DNA of 35,767 nt from Bacillus sp. 522_BSPC (GCF_001076885.1 NZ_JVDT01000244.1:1-35767), one strand, 5' to 3'; positions 1 through 7,896 are shown, numbered from the stretch's first letter. Notes: generated by a model not told the origin, from the sequence alone. Made by a program: numbers and translations.

Positions 1-185
1 CCCCCACATCTCTGTAAAGTTTTATCCATATACCATCTTATGAAGCATTAAGAATATTTAGTTATGAATTATTAAAAAGGATTTTAATTGTATAAAGAAA
101 GAAACCATATAAAGAAACTGCATTTCCAATTTTACAAGTAAATAATTCATCTAATTTAATCTGCTTATTGAAAAAAGCACGGTAG

Positions 186-219
186 AAAAAAGCCTGCCTT
201 ATCCTTTTTTTCAAGACAG
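186..219 (-). terminator. Terminator of the DUF4183 gene
   Basis: On the minus strand CTGTCTT pairs with AAGGCAG (one G-U pair) and is followed by GCTTTTTTC, just downstream of the stop at 230. This is a plain intrinsic terminator. Bases 1-185 hold nothing I recognise. Confidence 0.7.
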
Positions 220-229
220 ACCGGAATAG

Positions 230-565
230 TTAAACAATGAACATTTGTAGAATAACAGTCGCTCCACAAATAGGAACATCCTCTGTTTTTAGACAAATCA
301 TTCCCTTTTTCACTTCGTAATTTTCCTTTGGTTGCAAGACAGCATTAATAAATAAATTCATATAGGATACCTTCGATGGATCTAGAATTTTTTGATTTCC
401 TAATTCCTTTACACCATCTTTCTCTGTAAAAATATTCGTTATTCCATCAGCGATAGCAAAATACTCTATAACCATCATTTTCTTAGGGATGTGCACATAA
501 ATCTCTGTAGAAGGAACGTCAGGAAGTATCAAATAAGGCTTAGGCAATCGTTGTTTTTTTTCCAT
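230..565 (-). CDS. DUF4183 domain protein
   Basis: A 111-residue protein whose second half carries the DUF4183 pattern: KILDPSKVSYMNLFINAVLQ, then a short YEVKKG turn and a hydrophobic end. From family knowledge, DUF4183 proteins are found in spore-forming Bacilli, alone or behind collagen-like repeats, and their function is not established. A spore-surface role is only an inference. I place the start at the ATG at 565 because AAGGTGG lies five bases upstream. The in-frame ATG at 586 has no ribosome binding site. The gene is divergent from a second protein with a similar core (708-1088). Confidence 0.85.
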   Translation of the reverse strand: MEKKQRLPKPYLILPDVPSTEIYVHIPKKMMVIEYFAIADGITNIFTEKDGVKELGNQKILDPSKVSYMNLFINAVLQPKENYEVKKGMICLKTEDVPICGATVILQMFIV

Positions 566-707
566 TTCCCCCACCTTTTTTGCCATAATATTTATTTTAT
601 AAATAGAATGTCAGATGGTGCACATATTGTGATTAATTCCATTACGTCTAGTCGTTTTCGTTCTATTTTCATATCATAAAGTATAAATGGATTAAGGTGG
701 TGATACT

Positions 708-1088
708 ATGCCTTTGCAAATCATGAAGCTTGCCGTGAGTGCAGCGCTTGATATTGATACGGTTCCAACTGTTGATCGTTTTTTTAATATCGTTACCGAG
801 CCAGTAACTGGAGCAGGAACACTTACAATTGCAGCAGATGATTTTATGACAGATACTGGTGCCGATGGCGCAACGTTACCAGAACTTACTGCTGATAACA
901 GTTATTTAAATGTGTATGTAAATGGAGTACTCCAAATGGATGATCTTATTGCTTATACACCTGGAGGTACTGGTGTTGGACAATTAATTATTACCGTTCC
1001 TGCAGATTCTACCGTTATTGCTGATACTCCTGTTGTATTAGAAATTACCAACTTTGCACCAACCTCAGAAGCAACCATTACAACGTAA
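708..1088 (+). CDS. DUF4183-like small secreted or surface-type protein
   Basis: A 126-residue protein, rich in Thr, Ala, Asp and Val and almost free of Lys and Arg, which is typical of beta-rich structural surface proteins. The stretch YLNVYVNGVLQ matches the FINAVLQ core of the divergent DUF4183 neighbour, so I read it as a related, more divergent member. It has no signal peptide or membrane segment. AAGGTGGTGATACT precedes the ATG, so the start is firm. It is transcribed alone and ends at a clear terminator. Function is unknown; a spore-coat or exosporium role is conjecture. Confidence 0.8.
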   Translation: MPLQIMKLAVSAALDIDTVPTVDRFFNIVTEPVTGAGTLTIAADDFMTDTGADGATLPELTADNSYLNVYVNGVLQMDDLIAYTPGGTGVGQLIITVPADSTVIADTPVVLEITNFAPTSEATITT

Positions 1089-1095
1089 GAATACG

Positions 1096-1134
1096 ACAGG
1101 CAGAAAAACTATCCATTTCTCTGCCTGTTTTTTT
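1096..1134 (+). terminator. Intrinsic terminator
   Basis: A perfect 9-bp stem (ACAGGCAGA / TCTGCCTGT) with a 15-base loop is followed by a run of T. It lies 8 bases past the stop of the 708-1088 gene. Confidence 0.9.
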
Positions 1135-1273
1135 CTTGTACATAAAATATCTAACCTAATTTATAGCCACTACATACTTCTATCGAGCAATTTAATGAAG
1201 TTGTAGGTGCAAATGGTTAATAGAAAGCATATTACGATTCCATTAAAAAAAGGTAACCTATATTGAATTTCCT

Positions 1274-1816
1274 CTAATCATTTGGATTAATAATCGCCAA
1301 AATCTGATGATCTTTCCACTGTCCATTTATTTTCACATTACTTTTTGCTATTCCTTCTTTATGAAACCCCGCTTTCTCTAATACGCGAATCGATCCTATG
1401 TTATGTGGCATGACTCCTGCTTCTAGACGATGTAATTTCAGGGTGTTAAATGCATAATCAACTAACTGTTTCACTGCCATTGTCATATATCCTTGGCCAT
1501 TTTGCTCTTTATCCAGTACATAGCCTACAATTGCGTTATGAGCAGGTTCTCTTCTTACCATATATAGATTGACACTTCCAATCAAAACATCCGTTTCCTT
1601 TAAAAATATCCCGAAATGATAATCAATATCCTTTTTCTCATTTTCTTTCCATGTTGTAATAAGCTCACGTTGGAATTCTAATGTATAAAATAGTTCTTTC
1701 CTTGCAATTGAATATTTTTCAAAAAACTTTCGATTCCTTACCTCTAATTGCCAAAGACTTTCTGCATCTTTTTCTTCAAATAACCTTATGTATATTTGTT
1801 CAGTCGTTTGTACCAT
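1274..1816 (-). CDS. GNAT N-acetyltransferase, RimJ/RimL type
   Basis: A 180-residue GNAT acetyltransferase of the RimJ/RimL (Acetyltransf_3) group, which moves acetyl from acetyl-CoA to an amine or protein N-terminus. The N-terminal IYIRLFEEKDAESLW is the usual first strand and helix. GYVLDKEQNGQGYMTMAV is a variant of the acetyl-CoA loop (Q/R-x-x-G-x-G/A). HRLEAGVMPHNIGSIRVLEK ends with the family's S-x-R-V-L-E-K-x-G-F signature. The substrate cannot be told. AGAGGAGCG lies five bases before the ATG. It stands alone between converging and diverging neighbours. Confidence 0.85.
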   Translation of the reverse strand: MVQTTEQIYIRLFEEKDAESLWQLEVRNRKFFEKYSIARKELFYTLEFQRELITTWKENEKKDIDYHFGIFLKETDVLIGSVNLYMVRREPAHNAIVGYVLDKEQNGQGYMTMAVKQLVDYAFNTLKLHRLEAGVMPHNIGSIRVLEKAGFHKEGIAKSNVKINGQWKDHQILAIINPND

Positions 1817-1909
1817 TTAAACGCTCCTCTCTCTTCATAATTTTAACCCCCTTCCTTTATAAAAAACAACAGATTTTTCTGACAACAAGGGATATAAATT
1901 TTAGAAGCA

Positions 1910-1942
1910 AAACGGAGCTACAAGAAATTTTCTCATAGCTCC
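1910..1942 (-). terminator. Terminator of the sigma/anti-sigma operon
   Basis: On the minus strand GGAGCTA pairs with TAGCTCC, with AGAAA/TTTCT inside the loop, and GTTTTGC follows. It lies 10 bases beyond the stop at 1952. The T run is short. Confidence 0.6.
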
Positions 1943-1951
1943 AACTTATCC

Positions 1952-3334
1952 TTATTTTGTAATATCAATGGTAAAGGCTTGATCAAAATAATACGTATTT
2001 GGACTAAAAATCGTATAGTCATCGTCCATAAGATTGCCATCCATCACTGCAATTGCATCAGAGTTTACAGTAGAAGGTACATTTTTTTCATAAATACGGT
2101 AGTAATCCTTCCCTTCTTTATCCCGAATAATAAATGGCATATACTCATACACTGGTACATCTGCATGATAAGAAAGATAGGTTTTACCATCTTTTTCTTC
2201 CACGTTTGTAATCGTAATATAATTCCCTTTACCAATTGGTAGATTTGTTTTGCCACTAGCATTAAATTTTGTAGAGTTCTCTGCAGTTATTTGTGGTTCT
2301 TTATGATATTCAAACGGTACAATGGTTAATGATTTCATTAATGGATTATTATTCTCATAATTACTTAATAATCTATCAGGACCATTATCATTCACATAAA
2401 CAGATCCCCCTAAATTAGTTTTTGTTTCTCCACTATCATCTTTTATCACATAATCTAAGTTACTACTATTCTTTTCCTCTTGAAGTCCTTGTAAATATAT
2501 TCGAATAGGTGTTATAACCAATTTTTCAACCTGCACATTATTTCCTAATTCCGGGATATTTTTGTTTAAGTCAATGACTTTACTGTTTTCCATTGCTTTT
2601 ACCGTTTCTATTGGCAAGTCAAATTCCCAGTTCCCTTTTATTTTATTATTTTCACTTTCATTTTCTAAGCCTAAACCGAGCTCTTCCAGATTGAATTGTA
2701 AATGAAATGTTTTAGGTAAATTAAAAATATCTAGTTTATTTTCTTCAATAAACTTTTCTTCTGAATCTATTTCATGATTAAAATCAAACGAGCCATTATT
2801 TAATGGAAAAACCGTCACACCATTGTAAACTGTATTATTTTTATCTTCAAAATCACCATATTCATTTGATACCGATACAAAAGACTCTTTATCTCCTGCT
2901 ACAATTTTTGCATTTTGCGGAAATAAGATTGGCTTATGTTTAAATGGGTCTTTCTGTTCTGCTTTATATGACACCAGTAGATAATACCCATCAAAAATGG
3001 TATTAGTAATCGTTAATTTAACTCCTTGACTTTCTTGTACTTCACTTGTTTGGAGAGACACTTTTTCATAGTCATTTCCTAATGAAAGAAATTTCTCTAA
3101 ATAGGTAGGAATGCCAATATTTTGTGCTAATGATGGGTTCATTCGAAATGTTACCATGGATAAGACAAGAATTGCGGCCGCCGCTGTTGAAATAATCATT
3201 CGTTTTTTCTTACCATGCATTTTATGACTTGGTAAATTGGCTAGTGTTTCATTTATTTTGTTTTCTAGTTGCTCAGAAATCATATAATCATCTTTTACCA
3301 TTTCTTTTACCTTTTTATCAAAGTGATCAGTCAT
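1952..3334 (-). CDS. DUF4179 domain anti-sigma factor, membrane-anchored
   Basis: A 460-residue protein with a short cytoplasmic N-terminus (about residues 1-43, charged, helical), one membrane segment (about 46-63, IISTAAAAILVLSMV) and a large extracytoplasmic part. This is the layout of DUF4179/DUF5643 proteins, which are encoded directly after ECF sigma factors in Bacilli and act as their anti-sigma factors. The start lies two bases after the sigma-factor stop, with GGAG seven bases before the ATG inside the sigma gene, so the pair is almost certainly co-translated. The N-terminus would hold the sigma factor at the membrane. The signal sensed outside the cell is unknown. Confidence 0.85.
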   Translation of the reverse strand: MTDHFDKKVKEMVKDDYMISEQLENKINETLANLPSHKMHGKKKRMIISTAAAAILVLSMVTFRMNPSLAQNIGIPTYLEKFLSLGNDYEKVSLQTSEVQESQGVKLTITNTIFDGYYLLVSYKAEQKDPFKHKPILFPQNAKIVAGDKESFVSVSNEYGDFEDKNNTVYNGVTVFPLNNGSFDFNHEIDSEEKFIEENKLDIFNLPKTFHLQFNLEELGLGLENESENNKIKGNWEFDLPIETVKAMENSKVIDLNKNIPELGNNVQVEKLVITPIRIYLQGLQEEKNSSNLDYVIKDDSGETKTNLGGSVYVNDNGPDRLLSNYENNNPLMKSLTIVPFEYHKEPQITAENSTKFNASGKTNLPIGKGNYITITNVEEKDGKTYLSYHADVPVYEYMPFIIRDKEGKDYYRIYEKNVPSTVNSDAIAVMDGNLMDDDYTIFSPNTYYFDQAFTIDITK

Positions 3335-3336
3335 TG

Positions 3337-3891
3337 TTATTCTCCTTCCTTCTCTTGTATATTAAGCTTTTTTTGAAGCTTTAATCTTGCTTTGGAAAGC
3401 CTTGAGCGAACGGTTCCTTCTGGAAGAGCCAGTACATTAGCAATTTCTTTTGTTGATAAATCTTCGTAGTAAAAAAGAATCGTAACAATTCTTAATTTTT
3501 CTCTTAAAGAATGAACTGCATGATACAAATCTACATTTGTATATGTATCTTCTGTAGTAGCTAGGTCATTAATGTTATTTTCCATTGGAACAACTTTTTT
3601 TTGACCTCTTAAAACTGTTGTACATTCATTAATTAGAATTCGTGTAATCCATGTTTTGAAATACTCTGACACCTTTAGTTTTCTAATATTCTCATATGCT
3701 TTTAAAATTGTAATTTGAATGACATCCTCTACGTCTGCTTCATTTTGCAATATTCCCTTGGCTACTCGATACAAACTTATTTTATTTTCTTGAATTAAAT
3801 GCACAAATGCTTCTTTATCTCCTTGTTTTGCTAGTATTACTAAATTATTCATTTTCTCCACTTCAAAACTTTTCAATGCAATAATTTTCAA
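3337..3891 (-). CDS. ECF-type RNA polymerase sigma factor
   Basis: A sigma-70 family ECF factor. Region 2 is seen around ILQNEADVEDVIQITILKAY and TWITRILINECTTVL. Region 4 is seen as DLSTKEIANVLALPEGTVRS, the helix-turn-helix that reads the -35 box. It is followed after two bases by its DUF4179 anti-sigma gene. I favour a TTG start at 3891 (184 residues) because AAAGGAGG stands eight bases upstream. An ATG at 3852 has a weaker, closer GGAG. An in-frame ATG at 3972 would sit inside a strong hairpin and has no ribosome binding site. ECF factors usually drive their own operon, but I could not recognise the promoter. Confidence 0.88.
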   Translation of the reverse strand: MKIIALKSFEVEKMNNLVILAKQGDKEAFVHLIQENKISLYRVAKGILQNEADVEDVIQITILKAYENIRKLKVSEYFKTWITRILINECTTVLRGQKKVVPMENNINDLATTEDTYTNVDLYHAVHSLREKLRIVTILFYYEDLSTKEIANVLALPEGTVRSRLSKARLKLQKKLNIQEKEGE

Positions 3892-3953
3892 CCTTTTCCC
3901 CTCCTTTCTAACTATTTGATAAGCTATCAGCTTAAAATGTTCCCTTTTTCGCA

Positions 3954-3992
3954 AAAAAATCTTACATTGCAATATGCAACATAAGATTTTTT
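3954..3992. other. Strong two-part hairpin upstream of the sigma gene
   Basis: An 11-bp inverted repeat (AAAAAATCTTA / TAAGATTTTTT) encloses a second stem TTGCA-ATA-TGCAA. A/T runs on both sides make it look like a bidirectional terminator. It lies between the decayed peptidase gene and the sigma gene, so it may end transcription arriving from 4408-5531. Confidence 0.65.
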
Positions 3993-4061
3993 GAAAGCTA
4001 TGTACCTATTAGCAATTTTCCCATGATTATATGGAATGAAAGTTTTTTGCTTAATGCCTAT

Positions 4062-4415
4062 TATTCCTGCTGAAAATTATTCCTTAATTACCGTTGAAAT
4101 AGGAGTCTCTACAATTAATTCTTCATAATGCTCTGTATATTCGCCGCCGATGAGATGACGATGCCCGAACTATTGTGAAGTAGTTCGCTTGCCTCATCTG
4201 CCAAAACAGTTGGTTAAGGTTATATAGTGAAATTCTTTTATCCCCCGTTCTGTCAGTGCTAATGTATATCTAGGGCATATACATTTGCCAATTTGCTCTT
4301 TCTAAAATAAATAAAGATATTTTCCCACTGCGTGTAGAAACCAATTCTGCAAATTCCTTCACCAATCTACTCGTAAATGGAGGCCACCACCAAATAAGAA
4401 GAGATGTCTATCCAT
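4062..4415 (-). pseudogene. Decayed peptidase S51 / type 1 glutamine amidotransferase-like gene
   Basis: No open frame survives, but the minus strand translates piecewise into a recognisable peptidase-E-like protein. From an ATG at 4415 it gives MDRHLFLFGGGPPFTSRLV and onward to WQMYMP, then a TAG. In the next frame it gives LALTERGIKEFHYITLTNCF. After another shift come ADEASELLHNSSGIVI and GGEYTEHYEELIVETPIS, ending at TAA (4077). Beyond that stop the nucleophile-elbow remnant FSAG is readable near 4065-4076, so about 30 bases between are also lost. The rest of the family's usual length of roughly 200 residues is gone. The start overlaps the histidine phosphatase stop as ATGGATAG, so it was once the last gene of that operon. 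Confidence 0.8.
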
Positions 4416-4980
4416 TATGATCTTCCCATATTCTTTGCACAGCCTGTAACTGTTGACCTTCAAAGGTTAGTTTATAAATATCAGGCATCTGTAAATTTCT
4501 CCAAAAATAAAAATCATATTCCTTAGAAAAGTATTTCATTATTAAGACCATGATATTTCCATGCGTACCAATAACAATGTTTTTATTTTCATATTGTTTT
4601 AGTAAATGAAAAAGTGCTCGTACTCCTCTTTTTTGGGCAATGATATTCGATTCCCCGCCGTCCCATGCAAAAGTTTCCTCTGTCCACACCTTTTCGATTG
4701 CCGTATTAAAATCACTCACTTCTCCTGATGCTAAGACACGTTCTTTTAATTCTTCGATGGCTTCAATCTCAACTTGAAAATATCCAGCAATACCCTCAAC
4801 AGTCTGAATCGCTCTCTTATAAGGACTTGAGACAACAATATTGACTGACTCTTTTTCCATTCTCTTTGCTACTCTTTTAGCATCTGCAAGACCTTTCTTT
4901 GATAATGGCCTGCCTAATTCATCTGTGGAATACTCCGAGTGAGCATGTCTTACAAAATATACCGTTGTTAAAGAACCCAC
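4408..4980 (-). CDS. Histidine phosphatase family protein
   Basis: A 190-residue member of the phosphoglycerate-mutase-like histidine phosphatase superfamily. The catalytic FVRHAHS sits at residues 9-15 (the RHG-type motif, here RHA). Arg and Ser of SSPYKRAIQT, the acidic GEVSDF region and the second His in IGTHGNIM complete the active site. The substrate is not predictable from sequence. The start is a GTG at 4980 with AGAAGGA six bases upstream. It is the second gene of an operon, 20 bases after the acetyltransferase at 5001-5531, and it overlapped the now-broken peptidase-like gene downstream. Confidence 0.85.
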   Translation of the reverse strand: MGSLTTVYFVRHAHSEYSTDELGRPLSKKGLADAKRVAKRMEKESVNIVVSSPYKRAIQTVEGIAGYFQVEIEAIEELKERVLASGEVSDFNTAIEKVWTEETFAWDGGESNIIAQKRGVRALFHLLKQYENKNIVIGTHGNIMVLIMKYFSKEYDFYFWRNLQMPDIYKLTFEGQQLQAVQRIWEDHNG

Positions 4981-5000
4981 TTTTTTCCTTCTCTCTTTTA

Positions 5001-5531
5001 CTAAATGTCTTTTATTATTGCATATACATTTGCATCATAAGTTCGACCATTTTGTACAAAATATGATTTGAGAATGCCCTCATGGTGAAATCCGAGCTTT
5101 TTAACAAGATTATTAGATGCAGCATTTTCTAAATAAACCAAAGCCCCTAAGCGGTTTAAATGAAGCTCTTCTAATGCATAGGAGACAACTCTTTCTACCG
5201 CTTCTGACGTGTATCCATTTCTCCAATAATCGGGATGTATTTCATATCCGATTTCAGCTCGTTTATGTGTGAGGACAAAATTATTTAAACCAAGCGTGCC
5301 AATTAGGCGCTTGCTTCCTTTCCTTTGAATTCCCCAACGAATTCCCTTATTATTTCGATAGCTATCTGAAAAGTGGCGGATTAATGTTACCGCTTGATCC
5401 ATGTTTGAAAAAGCTTCTTGGCCATAATAGCGCATTACTTCTGGTTTAGAAAAGGAAGAAAATAAGTCTGCTGCATCTTCTTTTACTAGTTCTCTTAATA
5501 TTAATCTTTCAGTCTCTAATGTTGGAAACAT
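5001..5531 (-). CDS. GNAT N-acetyltransferase, RimJ/RimL type
   Basis: A 176-residue acetyltransferase of the RimJ/RimL group. The family hallmark ETERLILREL is at residues 6-15, the acetyl-CoA loop region reads IHPDYWRNGYTSEAVERV, and NAASNNLVKKLGFHHEG is the S-N-x-L/V-x-x-K-x-G-F signature. It transfers acetyl from acetyl-CoA to an unknown amine or protein N-terminus. AAAGGGGAT precedes the ATG by four bases. It is the first gene of the operon with the histidine phosphatase. It is only distantly similar to the acetyltransferase at 1274-1816, so this is not a recent duplication. Confidence 0.87.
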   Translation of the reverse strand: MFPTLETERLILRELVKEDAADLFSSFSKPEVMRYYGQEAFSNMDQAVTLIRHFSDSYRNNKGIRWGIQRKGSKRLIGTLGLNNFVLTHKRAEIGYEIHPDYWRNGYTSEAVERVVSYALEELHLNRLGALVYLENAASNNLVKKLGFHHEGILKSYFVQNGRTYDANVYAIIKDI

Positions 5532-5853
5532 TTTAATCCCCTTTTCTCTGTTTATCCATCTAAAAAATTACCATTTTTTCCTATTATAATCAATTTCCGC
5601 TTATTATCCTAGGGTAATTAAAAGCTGTGTACTAATTTCCTACTATATCTAGAAAAAGGAAATGGCTAACAAAACGAAAGGCTGTGTTCGGAAAGCTTTT
5701 TGCTATGACCTCCGTTATCTTTAGTCTATAATTTACATATTGTAAAATACAAAGAGCTTTCATTATTAGTTAATTTTGCATAATAAACGGTAGAAATGCC
5801 CGTAAAGAAAATGATCTCATTCCTTATTATAATTCTTTAAAATAGATGCTCCA

Positions 5854-5862
5854 TGGTATAAT
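5854..5862 (+). promoter_or_regulatory. Extended -10 promoter of spoIISA
   Basis: TGGTATAAT is an extended -10 box (TGN + TATAAT at 5857-5862), 33 bases before the TTG start of the toxin gene. No good -35 is present, as expected for extended -10 promoters. The rest of the gap 5532-5853 shows nothing recognisable. Confidence 0.65.
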
Positions 5863-5895
5863 AATAGTCATATAGTGTCAAAAGGAGGAGTTACT

Positions 5896-6726
5896 TTGAC
5901 AACGATCTTTTATAGCTTCCTGTCTGCCATTATCTTATTAGTAGTTCTTTCCCTATTATACTTTTGGTGGCGGACAGATAAATATGTAGAAAATCTCCAA
6001 GCAATTCGCAAGTCGTATTATGTATTATTCTTTCTTCTTATCTGCTTGGTTTTTTTTTCTAATCAGCTGCAAATAGTCGACTGGAAAACAATATTGTCTT
6101 TTGTTTGTGCTGCCGTCTTTCTTGATATTGCCGTTTTCCAAACTCCTGATATTCTGAAGATTTGGAACACTGAATTTCAGCACAGCAATTATATCCGAAA
6201 AACAATCCGCAAAAATGAGGAAGTTTTAGGGTATAATGCAAAAAAAGTTCAAAACTTTACAGAAGTTATTTCCAAAACAGCTGAACATTTTATAGATCGT
6301 AATCCTCCTCAGCATTGGAGGCAATATCGAGAAGAATTACGTACATATTTAAATCTTTATGCCGACACATTTCAATTTCATATCGCCATTTTTCCATTTG
6401 CGATTAGCACAAATGGAGAAGAATTAAAAGAAAATGTGAATATAGCTTTTAATAGTGTAGAAATTTGTTATAATATTAGCTTTCTAGATAACGAAAGTAG
6501 AACCAGCATTATTCAAGAGCTTCTCGAAGGAAAGAGTATTCCATTAAAGGGTCCAGGTACTGATTCAACAGTAGAGGAATTAACGAAAAATGTTTTTATC
6601 GTTGCATATTATGGGGAAAGTTACAATATGCTGATTGGTATCAGCTCTCATTTCGTAGAAGTTGACGGAATCGACGCTTCCCATATACTGAACCTCGCAC
6701 AAATTTTCGATTGGTACATGGTTTAA
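5896..6726 (+). CDS. spoIISA: SpoIISA family toxin
   Basis: A 276-residue membrane protein with three N-terminal membrane segments (about residues 4-24, 41-55 and 65-82) and a cytosolic domain of about 190 residues. This is the architecture of SpoIISA, the B. subtilis toxin (248 residues) whose membrane part damages the envelope and whose GAF/PAS-like cytosolic domain binds SpoIISB. The stretch from LQAIRKSYYVLFFLL into TM3 parallels SpoIISA from its AIRKTWYLLF. I choose the TTG at 5896 because AAAGGAGG is seven bases upstream; the GTG at 5875 lies before that site. The gene is followed by two small basic proteins that fit the antitoxin role. Confidence 0.85.
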   Translation: MTTIFYSFLSAIILLVVLSLLYFWWRTDKYVENLQAIRKSYYVLFFLLICLVFFSNQLQIVDWKTILSFVCAAVFLDIAVFQTPDILKIWNTEFQHSNYIRKTIRKNEEVLGYNAKKVQNFTEVISKTAEHFIDRNPPQHWRQYREELRTYLNLYADTFQFHIAIFPFAISTNGEELKENVNIAFNSVEICYNISFLDNESRTSIIQELLEGKSIPLKGPGTDSTVEELTKNVFIVAYYGESYNMLIGISSHFVEVDGIDASHILNLAQIFDWYMV

Positions 6727-6750
6727 GGCTCCATTTTACATATTCTGTAG

Positions 6751-6756
6751 TATAAT
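6751..6756 (+). promoter_or_regulatory. Candidate -10 box of a separate antitoxin promoter
   Basis: TATAAT lies in the gap between spoIISA and the first antitoxin gene, 111 bases before its ATG. The -35 is poor. A stem CTA-A-CAAAC / GTTTG-C-TAG with a GAAA loop follows at 6783-6804. A private antitoxin promoter is known for spoIISB of B. subtilis, so the position is sensible. Confidence 0.4.
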
Positions 6757-6866
6757 AATATATAGATAAAGCATGAGCATTTCTAACAAACGAAAGTTTG
6801 CTAGTTTCCTTGCTTAATAGCTTGTGTCTTGTTCATTCAAACACTTTTCTTTAAGGAGGAATTGAT

Positions 6867-7049
6867 ATGGCAAGCAAAAAGAAAACGACAGCTGCTTCAA
6901 ATCCTACTCCATTCAACAAACCAAATAAACAGTCGAAAAAGTCAATGAATCCGAATAGGAGAAAAATGACAGTAGCAGTATCAGAAACATTTGAAGATAT
7001 TCATGACATGAATAAAAAAGCATTAAACTTACTAGCAAAACGTGCTTAA
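6867..7049 (+). CDS. spoIISB: SpoIISB-like antitoxin
   Basis: A 60-residue, Lys-rich, probably disordered protein directly downstream of the SpoIISA-type toxin. The order PFNKP, basic stretch, MTVAVSETFEDIHDMNKKAL resembles SpoIISB (56 residues: PFKILKKRS, then a hydrophobic stretch and a charged helical end). The match is by layout and a few residues, so its assignment leans on position. AAGGAGG lies seven bases before the ATG. A strong terminator follows at 7058-7123. It shares the motif NPNRRxMxV with the next small gene at 7201-7344. Confidence 0.72.
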   Translation: MASKKKTTAASNPTPFNKPNKQSKKSMNPNRRKMTVAVSETFEDIHDMNKKALNLLAKRA

Positions 7050-7057
7050 TTAGTTAT

Positions 7058-7123
7058 AGTCTCAAAAAAGGAGAAGAATTCTTTCCATCAAGAATTCTAA
7101 CTCTTTTCCGAGACTCTTTTTTT
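7058..7123 (+). terminator. Terminator after the SpoIISB-like gene
   Basis: A long interrupted hairpin: AGTCTC pairs with GAGACT at the base and AGAATTCTT with AAGAATTCT near the loop. It is followed by CTTTTTTT. Confidence 0.85.
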
Positions 7124-7200
7124 ACGTTTTAAAGGCTTGTATAAGAATATTGAAAAGATGGAAAACCTATAGATAAAAAGTAATCAAGAGGCTTATTTCT

Positions 7201-7344
7201 ATGACAATAAAAAGAAAACAAAATCGCAATCCTAATCGTCGACATATGTGTGTACCATCTATGCATTTTTCTGCTTCTATTTACAATAAGAATGCAATAG
7301 AATTATTAGAATCCTTAGAAAAAAGAACGAAATTCAGTAACTGA
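7201..7344 (+). CDS. Second small antitoxin-like protein, SpoIISC candidate
   Basis: A 47-codon open frame with a ribosome binding site (AAGAGG, nine bases before the ATG). The protein starts MTIKRKQNRNPNRRHMCVPS and ends in a short charged helix (NAIELLESLEKRTK). The core NPNRRHMCV and the helical tail mirror NPNRRKMTV and NKKALNLLAKRA of the preceding SpoIISB-like protein, so the two look paralogous. A third gene, spoIISC, with antitoxin activity is known from B. subtilis; this gene fits that place. It lies beyond the spoIISB terminator and so needs its own promoter; TTGAAA at 7150 is a weak -35 candidate. Confidence 0.65.
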   Translation: MTIKRKQNRNPNRRHMCVPSMHFSASIYNKNAIELLESLEKRTKFSN

Positions 7345-7380
7345 TTTTGATCTCAAAATAACTCGTTAACCGTTGATTCT

Positions 7381-7896
7381 CTATTTTATTTTAGGTTCCT
7401 TGTCGTTATAATAGGAATCCTGTTCTAAATACTTATCAATATAGGAATAAAACTTTTCCATCGTATCCTGTTCTTTTAGAATTTTTTGGAGTTTTAAAGG
7501 ATCTTTAATAACCACTTTCTGCTTTTTTAAAAGCTGAATTAGCTCAGGAAAGAGACTTATATCTTCACTTTCCAAATATAAAATGGAATGGTCTTTTAAG
7601 TGGAGAATAATATTCAAATGCAAAGAGGATCCTAAAAGGTATAAGTAAACAGTTGGTACTCGTTGGACGTTAAACTCCACTGACATAATTTCTTTATATC
7701 GAACCGTTCGAATACTTTGTTTCTTCTTTTTTCTAAATAAACCACAGGGTGTAAAAAGAATTCCCAAATCACTAAAGCTTGTATAACATATTGGATAAAG
7801 CTTACTTGCATAATGTGGATATTTTTTGCCCAATACCTCTATAATGACTGGTAAGACTCTGTTCTTTCCATGGGATACAAACTCACTCCACTTCAT
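7381..7896 (-). CDS. Hypothetical protein, possibly PH-like fold
   Basis: A 171-residue cytosolic protein with no signal peptide or membrane span. The middle alternates short hydrophobic strands and turns (LGILFTPCGLFRKKKKQSIR, TVRYKEIMSVEFN, LNIILHLKDHSILYLES), which resembles small bacterial PH-domain proteins, but I do not recognise a family signature. The C-terminus is helical and charged. AAGGAGGGAGC precedes the ATG. It faces the spoIIS locus tail to tail and appears to be monocistronic. The function is unknown. Confidence 0.7.
   Translation of the reverse strand: MKWSEFVSHGKNRVLPVIIEVLGKKYPHYASKLYPICYTSFSDLGILFTPCGLFRKKKKQSIRTVRYKEIMSVEFNVQRVPTVYLYLLGSSLHLNIILHLKDHSILYLESEDISLFPELIQLLKKQKVVIKDPLKLQKILKEQDTMEKFYSYIDKYLEQDSYYNDKEPKIK

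Noticed and set aside
670-678. CATATCATA as a SigK -10 box for the 708-1088 gene
   Set aside because: It fits CATANNNTA, but no AC -35 is found at the right distance, so the match may be chance.
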